From Bifidobacteriaceae bacterium (GTDB taxonomy: Bacteria; Actinomycetota; Actinomycetes; Actinomycetales; WQXJ01), in contig JAITJZ010000123.1 in NCBI GenBank assembly GCA_031278655.1, forward strand, positions 1 through 54,991: a DNA stretch of 54,991 nucleotides. The letters are read 5' to 3'. The translations under genes were made by a program, and so were the position numbers. The notes beneath the pieces are model-generated. The model was not told the DNA's origin and made no database searches. It saw only the letters and a program-made list of their open reading frames with translations. This document shows positions 7,080 to 15,006 of this stretch, piece after piece (within the stretch, counting starts at the first letter, position 1; every line of letters begins with the position of its first letter).

Positions 7080-8360
7080 TCAGCCGCCGGCCGCTTGGCG
7101 GTTCGGGGCGGCCGGCGCCCCGGACCGCGACCCGCCGGCCATAGCCTTGGCGAAGGCGGTGGGCGACAGCACATGTTCGATGCCGAGCACGGCCGCGCCG
7201 ACGGTGCCCGAGAGCTGGCCAATGACCGAGTGGGCCAGGGTGAGGTTCCGCGTCGCCAGGGGCAACGCCTTCTGATAGACCACCGAACGCACGCCCGCCA
7301 GGAGATCGTCGCTGGCCGCGGTCAGCGGGCCGGACAGGACCACCCGGGCCGGGTTGTACATGTGGACCAGCGCCGCGATGGTCTCCCCCAAGGTGTCGGC
7401 CGCGTCCCTGATCAGCCTGGTCACAATCGGGTCGCCGGCGCGGGCGAGGGCTTCGGCGTCGGCTTGGGTGAGGGCGGCGTCGTTCCGCGCCGCCCGCAGA
7501 TTCGCCGTGATGGCCTCGGCCGAGGCGACCGCCTCGATGCAGCCGACGTTTCCGCAGGAGCAGATGACGTCGTGGACGCCGGGGGCGCGCAGGTGGCCGA
7601 TGTCGCAGGCCGCGCCGTCGGCCCCGCGATGGAGTTCGCCGGTGGCGGTGATGAGGCCGCCACCGATCCCGGTGCCGACTTTCACGACCAGCAGCGGACA
7701 CTGGTCCGCCGGCAAGACCCTGGCCTCGGCCAGGGCGATCAGGTTGACATCGTTGTCGACCAGACACGGGCAGCCCAGCCGTTCGGTCAGCCGCTCCGCC
7801 ACCGGGTACCCGTCCCAGCCGGGCAGGATGGGCGGGCGCACGGCCACCCCCCGCTTGGTGTCGACGGGACCGGGCACCGACACGACGATGGCGCGCAGCC
7901 GGCCCCGGCCTGGTCCCAGGCCTTCCAGCATGGCCGTGAGTTGGTCGCCGACGAAGGTGACGGTCGCTTCGGGACCGACGGCCAGATCGAAGCGCCAGCG
8001 CTGAGTGGCGAGCAGCCGTTGGTCCATCCGGACCACGGAGTTGCGGACGTGATGAGGGGTCAGGTCCGCGATCGCCACCACGCCGGCCTGAGGGTTGAGC
8101 ATGAGCAATTCCGGGGGGCGGCCACGCCCGGGCGGCGCGCCCAAACCTTGCGAACCGATCAGGCCGAAGGCCGCCAGCCGTCGAGTTGTGGCGGTGATGG
8201 TCGAACGCGCCAGGCCGGTGGCCCGCGCCAACTCCGGGCGGGTCCGGGCCGCCCCGGACGCGATCAGCAGGGCGACTGTGCTCAGAATCGCGGCCTGGTC
8301 GCTCAGGCGCACCAGCGCTGGCGGGCGGAGGCGAAACGTCGGCAGCGACGGCGCGTTCAT
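7080..8360 (-). CDS. ROK family transcriptional repressor
   Basis: A 426-residue DNA-binding ROK protein (NagC/Mlc/XylR type). The N-terminal winged helix-turn-helix is seen at about residues 25-75 (RPELARATGLARSTITATTRRLAAFGLI). A sugar-kinase-fold domain follows, with VSVPGPVD, the nucleotide/sugar region VGTGIGGG, DND, and the ROK zinc motif CSCGNVGCIEA. ROK repressors bind a sugar or sugar derivative and leave DNA when it is present. It is divergent from the oxidoreductase at 8510, and the palindrome AGACTTAAGTCT lies between them. The C-terminal 20 residues are low complexity. Effector unknown. Confidence 0.92.
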   Translation of the reverse strand: MNAPSLPTFRLRPPALVRLSDQAAILSTVALLIASGAARTRPELARATGLARSTITATTRRLAAFGLIGSQGLGAPPGRGRPPELLMLNPQAGVVAIADLTPHHVRNSVVRMDQRLLATQRWRFDLAVGPEATVTFVGDQLTAMLEGLGPGRGRLRAIVVSVPGPVDTKRGVAVRPPILPGWDGYPVAERLTERLGCPCLVDNDVNLIALAEARVLPADQCPLLVVKVGTGIGGGLITATGELHRGADGAACDIGHLRAPGVHDVICSCGNVGCIEAVASAEAITANLRAARNDAALTQADAEALARAGDPIVTRLIRDAADTLGETIAALVHMYNPARVVLSGPLTAASDDLLAGVRSVVYQKALPLATRNLTLAHSVIGQLSGTVGAAVLGIEHVLSPTAFAKAMAGGSRSGAPAAPNRQAAGG

Positions 8361-8404
8361 GTCCTGCGACCCCCTCGTGGCAAAAGGCAGATTTATGTTG
8401 AGAA

Positions 8405-8416
8405 AGACTTAAGTCT
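8405..8416. promoter_or_regulatory. palindromic operator candidate between ROK and oxidoreductase genes
   Basis: AGACTTAAGTCT is a perfect 12-bp palindrome in the AT-richer 149-bp divergent region, 45 bp upstream of the ROK start and 94 bp upstream of the oxidoreductase GTG. Position and symmetry suggest ROK binding and autoregulation; not demonstrated. Confidence 0.5.
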
Positions 8417-8509
8417 GGCTCTTTGAAGCAGAATAGCATGGTGTTTACGTCCTTCACGATGACGTTGAAGGCATCGACAAATCAGTCCGGCGGAACACCA
8501 AGGAGCAAC

Positions 8510-9682
8510 GTGGCCAAGCGATCCCGACCGCGGGTGGCGATCTTCGGCGGCGGCATGATCGCCGAGGTCCACCGCCGCTCCGCGCTCCTGGCCGGGGCCG
8601 AGATCGTCGGCGTCCTCGATCAGTCCCCCGCCGCCTCAGCGAAGTTGGCGGCCCGCTGGAACGTCGCCAAGGCCTACGCCGACGCCGCCCAAGCCATCTC
8701 AGACGGCATCGACGTCCTTCACATCTGCACGCCCAACGCCACCCACGCCGAGTACGCGCGGATGGCCCTGGAGGCGGGGCTCAACGTCATCTGCGAGAAG
8801 CCCCTGGCGGTGACTGCGCGCGAGGCGAGCGAACTGGCCGAGCTGGCGGCCGCGAGCGGCGTTGTCGCGGCCGTGCCCTTCATCTACCGCTTCCACCCGC
8901 TCGTGCGCGAGATCCGCGCTCGCCGGGTGGCCGGCGATTTTGGGCAATGGTGGCTCCTGCACGGCTCCTACCTGCAAGATTGGCTGGCGTCGCCGGCGGC
9001 GTCGAGTTGGCGGGTCGACCCCGTCGCCGGCGGTCCCTCGCGCGCCTTCGCCGACATCGGCTCGCACTGGTGCGACCTTGTCGAATGGGTCAGCGGCGAG
9101 CGGATCGCGGAACTGGTCGCGGACACCGCCACGGCCATCCCCCGCCGCCAACCCGCCTCCGGCCCCACCTTCTCGAACGGGACCGCCGCCAGCCCCGAGG
9201 CGCCAGACGCGCCCGATGCGATGGTCGAGGTCAAGACCGAGGACATCGTCACTGTCGGCTTCCGGACGGGCGCCGGCACGCCGGGGTCGCTGACGGTCTC
9301 CCAGGTCTCGGCCGGCCGGAAGAACCGCCTGTGGTTCGAGCTGGACGGCCAGAACGGATCAGCCGTCTTCGACCAAGAGAACCCGGAAACCGTCTGGCTC
9401 GGCGGCGAGGACGAATCGCGGCTGCTCGTGCGCGACCCAGGCCACGGCGCCCCGGACGCCCGCCGCGTGACGACCCTGCCGGCGGGCCACGTCCAAGGCT
9501 GGGCCGCCTGTTTCGAGACGTTCATCACCGACGTCTACGCCAGCCTCGACGGGGAGTTGACCGATGGCGTGCCAACTTTCGCCGACGGCGCCCGCGCCGT
9601 CCGTATCGTCGAAGCCGTGCTCGATTCGGCCAAGGCGCGCCGATGGGTTCGGGTCGCCGATCCTGAACTGGAAGGAGCTTGA
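8510..9682 (+). CDS. Gfo/Idh/MocA family NAD(P)-dependent oxidoreductase
   Basis: A 390-residue sugar oxidoreductase. The N-terminal Rossmann domain has the nucleotide-binding FGGGMIAEVH, the ICTPNATHAEYA motif and the family signature CEKPLAV with its catalytic Lys. The C-terminal mixed alpha/beta domain includes GSHWCDLVEW, whose Gly-X-His pattern matches the catalytic His region. GTG 8510 is chosen because AAGGAG lies 4 nt upstream and the Rossmann strand follows immediately; an upstream in-frame ATG at 8423 would add 29 unrelated residues. It lies 133 bp before the first ABC importer. Family members oxidise C3 or other hydroxyls of free or glycosidic sugars. Confidence 0.92.
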   Translation: MAKRSRPRVAIFGGGMIAEVHRRSALLAGAEIVGVLDQSPAASAKLAARWNVAKAYADAAQAISDGIDVLHICTPNATHAEYARMALEAGLNVICEKPLAVTAREASELAELAAASGVVAAVPFIYRFHPLVREIRARRVAGDFGQWWLLHGSYLQDWLASPAASSWRVDPVAGGPSRAFADIGSHWCDLVEWVSGERIAELVADTATAIPRRQPASGPTFSNGTAASPEAPDAPDAMVEVKTEDIVTVGFRTGAGTPGSLTVSQVSAGRKNRLWFELDGQNGSAVFDQENPETVWLGGEDESRLLVRDPGHGAPDARRVTTLPAGHVQGWAACFETFITDVYASLDGELTDGVPTFADGARAVRIVEAVLDSAKARRWVRVADPELEGA

Positions 9683-9726
9683 ACTCGGAGATTATGACCG
9701 CCGCGCCAGACCGCGCGAACTCCAGG

Positions 9727-9746
9727 AACGTTGGAAACGAGCGTTT
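9727..9746. promoter_or_regulatory. LacI-type operator candidate upstream of importer 1
   Basis: AACGTT (9727-9732) is followed by AAACG-AG-CGTTT (9735-9746), overlapping inverted repeats typical of LacI-family sites. It is 70-90 bp upstream of the binding-protein gene. The AACGTT core is shared with sites upstream of importer 2 and of the oxidoreductase at 22846. Confidence 0.4.
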
Positions 9747-9777
9747 GAAATCCAATTGAAACCGACGCCAAGAATGA

Positions 9778-9794
9778 GCGGCCGAAACGGCCGC
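9778..9794 (+). other. hairpin in the leader of the first binding-protein gene
   Basis: GCGGCCG-AAA-CGGCCGC forms a perfect 7-bp stem with a 3-nt loop, ending 7 nt before the AAAGGA ribosome site. It could stabilise the mRNA or attenuate transcription; there is no U-tract. Confidence 0.5.
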
Positions 9795-9815
9795 CCAGCC
9801 GAAAGGAAACTAACG

Positions 9816-11198
9816 ATGCGAATTGGGATGGCAAGGCCGATCATCGCGCTGAGCGCGACCATAGCGCTCGCCGCCAGCATGGCGGCTTGCGGCGACAGTG
9901 ACGAGGGAGGAGGCGGCACCGGCGGCGGCGACGCCGAGTCCGGCGAAGTGATCTGGTGGAGTTGGACGCCCGACACTCCGGTAGCGGAGAAGTACATAGC
10001 CGCTTTCAACAAGGTATATCCAGACATAAAGATCAAATACACGAATTATGAGAACGCGGATTACGCCCCGGCGATGTCGACGGCGTTCCAGACCGGCTCG
10101 GGCCCGGACATCTTCTCAATGGGCGCCGGCGGGAACGTGGGCGGCAAGCAGTTGTGGGGCGATTTCGCGGCCGACCTGGCGCCGATCGCCGAGGAAGAAC
10201 TGGGCGCAGACTGGCGAGACAAGTTCGCCCCCGGCTACATAGAGCAGTTGACCTGGGACGGCAAAGCCGCCGCGCTGCCACTGGGCGGGGTGGCCGCGGA
10301 CTTCTTCTGGATCAACAAGGACCTGTTCGACGCCAACGGGGTGTCCACCGAACTGAAGACCTACGACGAGCTGAAGGCCGCCTGCGACACCTTCGCCGCC
10401 GCCGGCGTGCAGTGCTTCACCATGGGCACGAACTCGACCGACACCTTCTCGACGGAGCTTTTCCGCACCATCAGCACCAGCATCGACCCGGGCTATTACC
10501 TGAAGGCGCTGCAAGGCGAAGCCTCCTGGGACGATCCGGTGACGATCGAGACCCTGGACATCATCCGCAAGATGCAGGCTGACGGCATCATTGGACAAGA
10601 CGCGACCTCGATCAAGCAATACCCCGAGGCCAACAACAACTTCATGTCCCAGAAGGCGGCCATAGTCCAGATGGGCACTTGGTACGCGCAGTACGCCGCC
10701 AAAGAGTCGATGACCAACTCGATGGAGGGCGCCGGGGTCTCCAACCCGACACCGTTCACGATGCTGCCGATGCGCAGCCCCGACTTCGCCGGCAAGGGCA
10801 ACATCCCCCAGTACGTCGGCGAAGCCGACTACGGGCTGGCGATCAACGCCGAGTCCAAGAACTTCGAGGCCGCCAAGACCTTCGTCTTCTGGCTGACCGC
10901 GACGCTCGAGGGCCAGCAGTTGGTGGCCGACGCCATCGACTTGGTGCCGGCGTACATCGGGGTCGAGGCTGATTGGGAAGCCCTCGGCCTGGTCACGCCG
11001 GACATCCAGATCCCAGCTTTCAAGAAGCTCTACGCCGATGCCGCGGCAGCGACCGAGAGCCGGAATCTCTACGTCTCAGCCGAAACTGGCAACGCTCAAG
11101 TCATAGCCATGCAACAAGTCCTGGCCGATCCGAACCTGTCAACCGCTGACATCGCCGCCCAAATGGAGGCAGACTCGGTAGACAGCCCGGCCCAGTAG
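9816..11198 (+). CDS. ABC sugar importer 1, extracellular solute-binding lipoprotein
   Basis: A 460-residue family-1 (MalE-like) solute-binding protein. The start ATG has AAAGGA 8 nt upstream. An N-terminal signal ends in the lipobox MAAC (Cys about residue 24) followed by a Gly/Asp-rich tether, so it should be lipid-anchored outside the membrane. The body shows the usual VIWWSWTPD opening, a GPDIFSMGAGG segment and aromatic residues suited to stacking on sugar rings. It is about 60% similar by eye to the second binding protein at 18028, including GNVxGxQLW and IxQYPEANNxFM. Oligosaccharide or glycoside ligand likely, identity unknown. Confidence 0.93.
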   Translation: MRIGMARPIIALSATIALAASMAACGDSDEGGGGTGGGDAESGEVIWWSWTPDTPVAEKYIAAFNKVYPDIKIKYTNYENADYAPAMSTAFQTGSGPDIFSMGAGGNVGGKQLWGDFAADLAPIAEEELGADWRDKFAPGYIEQLTWDGKAAALPLGGVAADFFWINKDLFDANGVSTELKTYDELKAACDTFAAAGVQCFTMGTNSTDTFSTELFRTISTSIDPGYYLKALQGEASWDDPVTIETLDIIRKMQADGIIGQDATSIKQYPEANNNFMSQKAAIVQMGTWYAQYAAKESMTNSMEGAGVSNPTPFTMLPMRSPDFAGKGNIPQYVGEADYGLAINAESKNFEAAKTFVFWLTATLEGQQLVADAIDLVPAYIGVEADWEALGLVTPDIQIPAFKKLYADAAAATESRNLYVSAETGNAQVIAMQQVLADPNLSTADIAAQMEADSVDSPAQ

Positions 11199-11236
11199 CG
11201 CGCCAGCGCCTTTCAACACAAGGATTTCAGATAGCG

Positions 11237-12325
11237 ATGGCAGTCGCGTCGGCAACCCCGATCGCCCGCCGCATCGACACCCGCCGTGGGGGGGGGGGCG
11301 CGGCGGGGCCCCCCCCCCCCCCCCCCCCCCCAACCCCCGCGGGGGTGGGGGCCGCGGCGGGCCCCCCCCCCCACGGCCCTCCACCCGGGATCGGGTGGAT
11401 CCTGCCGGGAGTGGTGCTGTCGGTCGGTTTGATCTACTTCTGCATCGGTTACACCGGCTACGTGTCACTGTTGCCCTGGGACTGGCGCCCGCCCCGGGCG
11501 CAGTCCTTCCAGGGCTTCGACTCATATGTCAAGGCCTTCGGCACGCCGCTGTTCTGGGAATGCCTCAAGCACACGGCGATCTTCTTTGTCGTGGCCTACG
11601 TGGTCCAAACCATCATGGGCATTGTCTTCGCTGCCATCTTGCACTCCAAGGTGTACTGCGGCGTCATCTTCAAGATTCTGATCTTTGTGCCCGTGGTGAT
11701 CGCCCCGGCCATCATGTCGCCGGTCCACCGGCGCGTGTTCGCCGTGGACGGGCCGATCAACTGGATCCTCGAACACCTGGGGATGATCGCGGTCGACCCG
11801 TTGGGCAACCGGGTTTGGACGGCGCCAGTCGGCTGGCTGCTGGGGACCCTGGGAATGGGCGACGTCACACCCAACTGGATCCAGCCCTCGACCTCGCTGC
11901 TGGTGATCACGGCCGTGCAGATCTGGAGCTCGATCGGCATGGCGTTCATCCTTTTCTACGCCGCCATGGGTCAAATCGACCCTGAAATCCTGGAGGCGGC
12001 CCGGATCGACGGGGCCGGCGGCGTCCGCGTGCTGGTGTCCGTCGTGGTGCCCAACCTCAAGCCGACCATCATCTCGCTGGCGATCTTGAACGCCATCACC
12101 GCGCTCAAGCTGTTCGATTTCCCCTACCTGGTGACGGCCGGCGGGCCGGCCCATTCATCCGAGTTCCTGGGCACATACATCTACTCCGAGTTGTTCGGCG
12201 TCTCGAGCCACTACGGCTACGCCGCCACCATGTCGATGCTGCTGTTGATATTGGCGCTGGCGGTCTCCATCATCATGTCCGTGGCGTCGAGGGAACGCCA
12301 CCGAAAGGCGGTCACCAATGTTTGA
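11237..12325 (+). CDS. ABC sugar importer 1, permease (MalF/UgpA type)
   Basis: A 362-residue inner-membrane permease with six predicted membrane segments and the EAA loop EAARIDGAGGVRVLVSVVVPNLKP that docks the ATPase. From GIGWILPG onward it aligns closely with the paralogue at 16173 (shared IFxVVIAPAIMSPVHRRVFA). Its N terminus is odd: residues about 18-50 are a Gly/Pro run encoded by an 11-G and a 23-C homopolymer (11288-11385), where the paralogue has a short basic segment. The frame is preserved, but this stretch may be a sequencing or assembly artefact. It overlaps the next permease by 8 nt. Confidence 0.9.
   Translation: MAVASATPIARRIDTRRGGGGAAGPPPPPPPPTPAGVGAAAGPPPHGPPPGIGWILPGVVLSVGLIYFCIGYTGYVSLLPWDWRPPRAQSFQGFDSYVKAFGTPLFWECLKHTAIFFVVAYVVQTIMGIVFAAILHSKVYCGVIFKILIFVPVVIAPAIMSPVHRRVFAVDGPINWILEHLGMIAVDPLGNRVWTAPVGWLLGTLGMGDVTPNWIQPSTSLLVITAVQIWSSIGMAFILFYAAMGQIDPEILEAARIDGAGGVRVLVSVVVPNLKPTIISLAILNAITALKLFDFPYLVTAGGPAHSSEFLGTYIYSELFGVSSHYGYAATMSMLLLILALAVSIIMSVASRERHRKAVTNV
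11288..11372. repeat. extreme G/C homopolymer tract inside the permease gene
   Basis: An 11-G run (11288-11298), a 23-C run (11309-11331) and an 11-C run (11362-11372), with almost nothing but G and C between them. Nothing comparable exists elsewhere in the window, and the paralogous gene lacks it. Confidence 0.9.
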
Positions 12326-13109
12326 GCTGCGCACACGCCGCGCGCGGCTGGTTTTGACCGTCATCTGCGCGTTCTTGGTGGTGCCGTTCGCCGTGCCGCT
12401 GTACACGATGGTGTCCGGCTCACTGCAGGGGCGCGGCATCGGAAATTACACGGCCGCCATCCAACTCCCCGGCTTCTGGTCCTACTTCCGCAACTCGATC
12501 GTGATCTCCTTGGCGACCATAGCGATCGTCTACCTGCTGACGATGATGTCCTCGTTCGGCTTCTCCAAGCTGCGCATCCGGTCCAAAGAACTCTACTTCT
12601 GGCTGATGATGGGCGCCCTGACCATGCCCGAGGTGGTGCTGCTGACCCCACTGGTGATGCTCGCCTCCAAGACGCAATCGGCCGGCACCGTCTGGGCTGT
12701 GATCATCCCGATAGCGGCCCTGCAAATCCCCTTCACCACCTTGCTGACCCGCTCATACGTCGACGGCATCCCGGACAGCCTGTTCGAGGCGGCCCGGATT
12801 GACGGCGCCGGCACCATCCGCCAGTTCTGGAACGTGCTGCTGCCGCTGGCCAAACCGATGGGCGTGGCCATCGTTGTGCTGGTGCTGGTCAACTCCTGGA
12901 ACGCCTACCTGCTGCCGATCGTGCTGCTCGGCAACGGCGAGGCCGACCAAGTTGTGACGCAGCTGCCGATGTCCTTCAAGACCCGTTACACCGACGACCA
13001 GCCAAAGATCCTGGCCGGCGCCACGCTGGCGGCGCTGCCGGAGATCATCGCCTACATCTCCCTGCAACGGCACTTCGAGCGCGGCATGGCCGCCGGCGCC
13101 ATCAAATGA
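12318..13109 (+). CDS. ABC sugar importer 1, permease (MalG type)
   Basis: A 263-residue second permease. It has six membrane segments, FGFSKLRIRSKELYFW after the second, and the EAA loop FEAARIDGAGTIRQFWNVLLPLAKP. The ending FERGMAAGAIK matches the MalG-family C terminus. It overlaps the preceding gene by 8 nt, so translation is probably coupled. It is strongly similar to the permease at 17093 (same length). No ATP-binding subunit follows; a shared MsmK/MalK-type ATPase elsewhere in the genome is expected. Confidence 0.94.
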   Translation: MFELRTRRARLVLTVICAFLVVPFAVPLYTMVSGSLQGRGIGNYTAAIQLPGFWSYFRNSIVISLATIAIVYLLTMMSSFGFSKLRIRSKELYFWLMMGALTMPEVVLLTPLVMLASKTQSAGTVWAVIIPIAALQIPFTTLLTRSYVDGIPDSLFEAARIDGAGTIRQFWNVLLPLAKPMGVAIVVLVLVNSWNAYLLPIVLLGNGEADQVVTQLPMSFKTRYTDDQPKILAGATLAALPEIIAYISLQRHFERGMAAGAIK

Positions 13110-13175
13110 CCGACCCGCCGCCGGACAGCCAAGACCGGTGACACCCGACCAACCATCTGACTGGAGAACAAACCC

Positions 13176-14072
13176 ATGAACGCCCAACCATCGCCCTGGC
13201 GAAAGCTGGCCCCCGGGCAGGTCTGCCGCCTGCGGGTCCACGACATCGCCAGCGGCGCCAACCACACAGTGCTCGAGACCGACCGGCAACTGATCGAGGC
13301 GCCCAACTGGACGCTCGACGGCCGCTGGCTGATCGTCAACGCCGACGGGGAACTGTTCCGAGTGGCCGCCGATGGCGGCCCGCTCGAGCACATCGAGTTG
13401 TCCGGCTCCCACGACGCCAACAACGACCACGTCCTCGACCCGGACGGCGAGCACATCTTCATCTCCGACAACCGCACCGGCCACATCCTGCGCGCGCCGC
13501 TGCGCGGCGGCCAAGCCGACCGGGTGACCGACGAGGCGGACGGCCTGTCGGCGCGCTACCTGCACGGCGTCTCACCGGACGGCCGAACGCTGGCCCACAT
13601 CGGCGGCATCGTGCGAGCTGACGGCGCCGTCTACAACGTCTACACCTACGACTGGACGAACGGCGTCACCACCCAGGTGACCGACTCGGACAAGCCCCAC
13701 GACGGGTCCGAGTACAGCCCCGACGGCCAATGGCTGTACTTCAACTCCGAGCGCGCCTCGACCGTCCCCGGCCACTCGCAGATCTTCCGGATGCGCCTGG
13801 ACGGCGAGGGCGTCGAACAACTGGTCCACTCCGATCGGGTCGATTGGTTCCCGCACCTGGCGCCGGACGGCGCCGCCATGGTCTACCTGAGTTATGGCGC
13901 CGGGGTGCGCGGCCACCCGGCCGACGAAGCGGTGGAACTGGTTGTCTGCGGCCCGGACGGCGCCGGCGAGCGCGCCCGGATCGGCCTGTTCGGCGGCCAG
14001 GGCACCATCAACGTCAACAGTTGGGCGCCGGACTCCGCCCGCTTCGCCTACGTCGAATACCCGATCGGCTGA
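13176..14072 (+). CDS. TolB-like beta-propeller protein, cytosolic
   Basis: A 298-residue protein built of repeated WD40-like/PD40 blades. Recurrent motifs are W-x-LDGRWLIVNA, DPDGEHIFISD, SPDGRTLAHIG, SPDGQWLYFNSER and APDSARFAYVEY, about five or six blades. There is no signal peptide, unlike true TolB. It lies 66 nt after the importer permease and 9 nt before a TIM-barrel isomerase, so it belongs to the sugar operon. Related propellers occur in polysaccharide-utilisation clusters and in oligogalacturonate lyase, but I see no catalytic signature. It could be a sugar-binding or lyase-type enzyme. Confidence 0.8.
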   Translation: MNAQPSPWRKLAPGQVCRLRVHDIASGANHTVLETDRQLIEAPNWTLDGRWLIVNADGELFRVAADGGPLEHIELSGSHDANNDHVLDPDGEHIFISDNRTGHILRAPLRGGQADRVTDEADGLSARYLHGVSPDGRTLAHIGGIVRADGAVYNVYTYDWTNGVTTQVTDSDKPHDGSEYSPDGQWLYFNSERASTVPGHSQIFRMRLDGEGVEQLVHSDRVDWFPHLAPDGAAMVYLSYGAGVRGHPADEAVELVVCGPDGAGERARIGLFGGQGTINVNSWAPDSARFAYVEYPIG

Positions 14073-14081
14073 GGCCGCGCC

Positions 14082-14951
14082 ATGGCACCGAAGATCGGCT
14101 TGCAGTTGTGGTCGGTTCGGGACGCGCTCGGCGCCGCCGGCCTGCGCCGGACCCTCGAACAGTTGGCGGCGGCTGGATTCGCCGGTGTCGAGCCCTTCGG
14201 CATCGGTTCGCCGCAGTTCACGGTGGACGAACGCCGCCAGCGCGCACGTTTGTTGCGACAGGAGTTGGACCGGGTCGGGTTGGCGGTCCCGTCCGTCCAC
14301 GCCGCCGTGCCGCGGGCGGCCCGGTCGGCGGGCCTTTCTGGGTCGGCTGGGTCGGCTGGGTCGGCTGGGTCGGCTGGGTCGGCTGGGTCGGCGTCGGCGG
14401 GCCTGGCGGAACTGGCGGAGGAACTTGGCCTGCTGGGCGCGAGCGTTGCGCTGATCAGTTCGCCCGACCAACTGGAGGGCTTCGGCCGGGACGCGCTTGA
14501 CACGCCCAGCGGCGTGGCCGCCTTCGCCGAACAACTCAACGCGCTGGCAGAGCGGGGGAGCGAATTCGGCCTGCGGTTTGGTTACCACAACCACTGGTGG
14601 GATTGGGAGGGGCAGGCGCGTGGCGCCGGCTACCCCCGATTGGTCGAGCTGACCAGCCCCAACGTTGTCTTCGAGGTCGACACCTACTGGGCCTTCGCGG
14701 CCGGGCAGGATCCCTCGGAGCTGATCCGCCGCCTGGGGCCGCGGGCCGCCTTCATCCACATCAAGGACGGCGACGGCGCGCCGGAACGCCCGCAGGTGGC
14801 GTTGGGCGAGGGCGCCATGGCCTTGGAGCCGATCTTGGCGGCGGCCGCCCAGTTGGAGTGGTGGTTCGTCGAGTTGGACGATGCCGTGCCAGGTCACGAC
14901 CCGCTGGACGTGGTGGTCGCCTCAAAGCGGTGGCTGGGCCAGCACTTGTGA
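14082..14951 (+). CDS. sugar phosphate isomerase/epimerase-like TIM-barrel protein
   Basis: A 289-residue TIM-barrel protein starting KIGLQLWSVRDAL, typical of a family that includes E. coli YcjR (3-dehydro-D-guloside 4-epimerase). Candidate metal ligands and catalytic residues are in RFGYHNHWWDW, FEVDTYW, AFIHIKDGDG and WWFVELDD. Residues about 83-106 are a (SAG)n insertion encoded by a 9-nt minisatellite. It sits 9 nt after the propeller gene and 55 nt before an SDR, in the importer 1 operon. A keto-sugar epimerase role fits the company of Gfo/Idh/MocA and SDR enzymes, but the substrate is unknown. Confidence 0.87.
   Translation: MAPKIGLQLWSVRDALGAAGLRRTLEQLAAAGFAGVEPFGIGSPQFTVDERRQRARLLRQELDRVGLAVPSVHAAVPRAARSAGLSGSAGSAGSAGSAGSAGSASAGLAELAEELGLLGASVALISSPDQLEGFGRDALDTPSGVAAFAEQLNALAERGSEFGLRFGYHNHWWDWEGQARGAGYPRLVELTSPNVVFEVDTYWAFAAGQDPSELIRRLGPRAAFIHIKDGDGAPERPQVALGEGAMALEPILAAAAQLEWWFVELDDAVPGHDPLDVVVASKRWLGQHL
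14338..14391 (+). repeat. 9-nt coding minisatellite, 6 copies
   Basis: Six identical tandem copies of CTGGGTCGG within the TIM-barrel gene, encoding a Ser-Ala-Gly repeat between barrel elements. The copies are nearly perfect, implying recent expansion. Confidence 0.95.
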
Positions 14952-15006
14952 CGGCGGTTGTGACGGGGCTGGCGCTGGCGCTGGCGCCGGTGACGGAAGG
15001 GGAGCG

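Noticed and set aside
6589-8457. 622-codon minus-strand frame
   Set aside because: Overlaps the ROK repressor in another frame and part of the TIM-barrel gene; no motifs, very Arg-rich.
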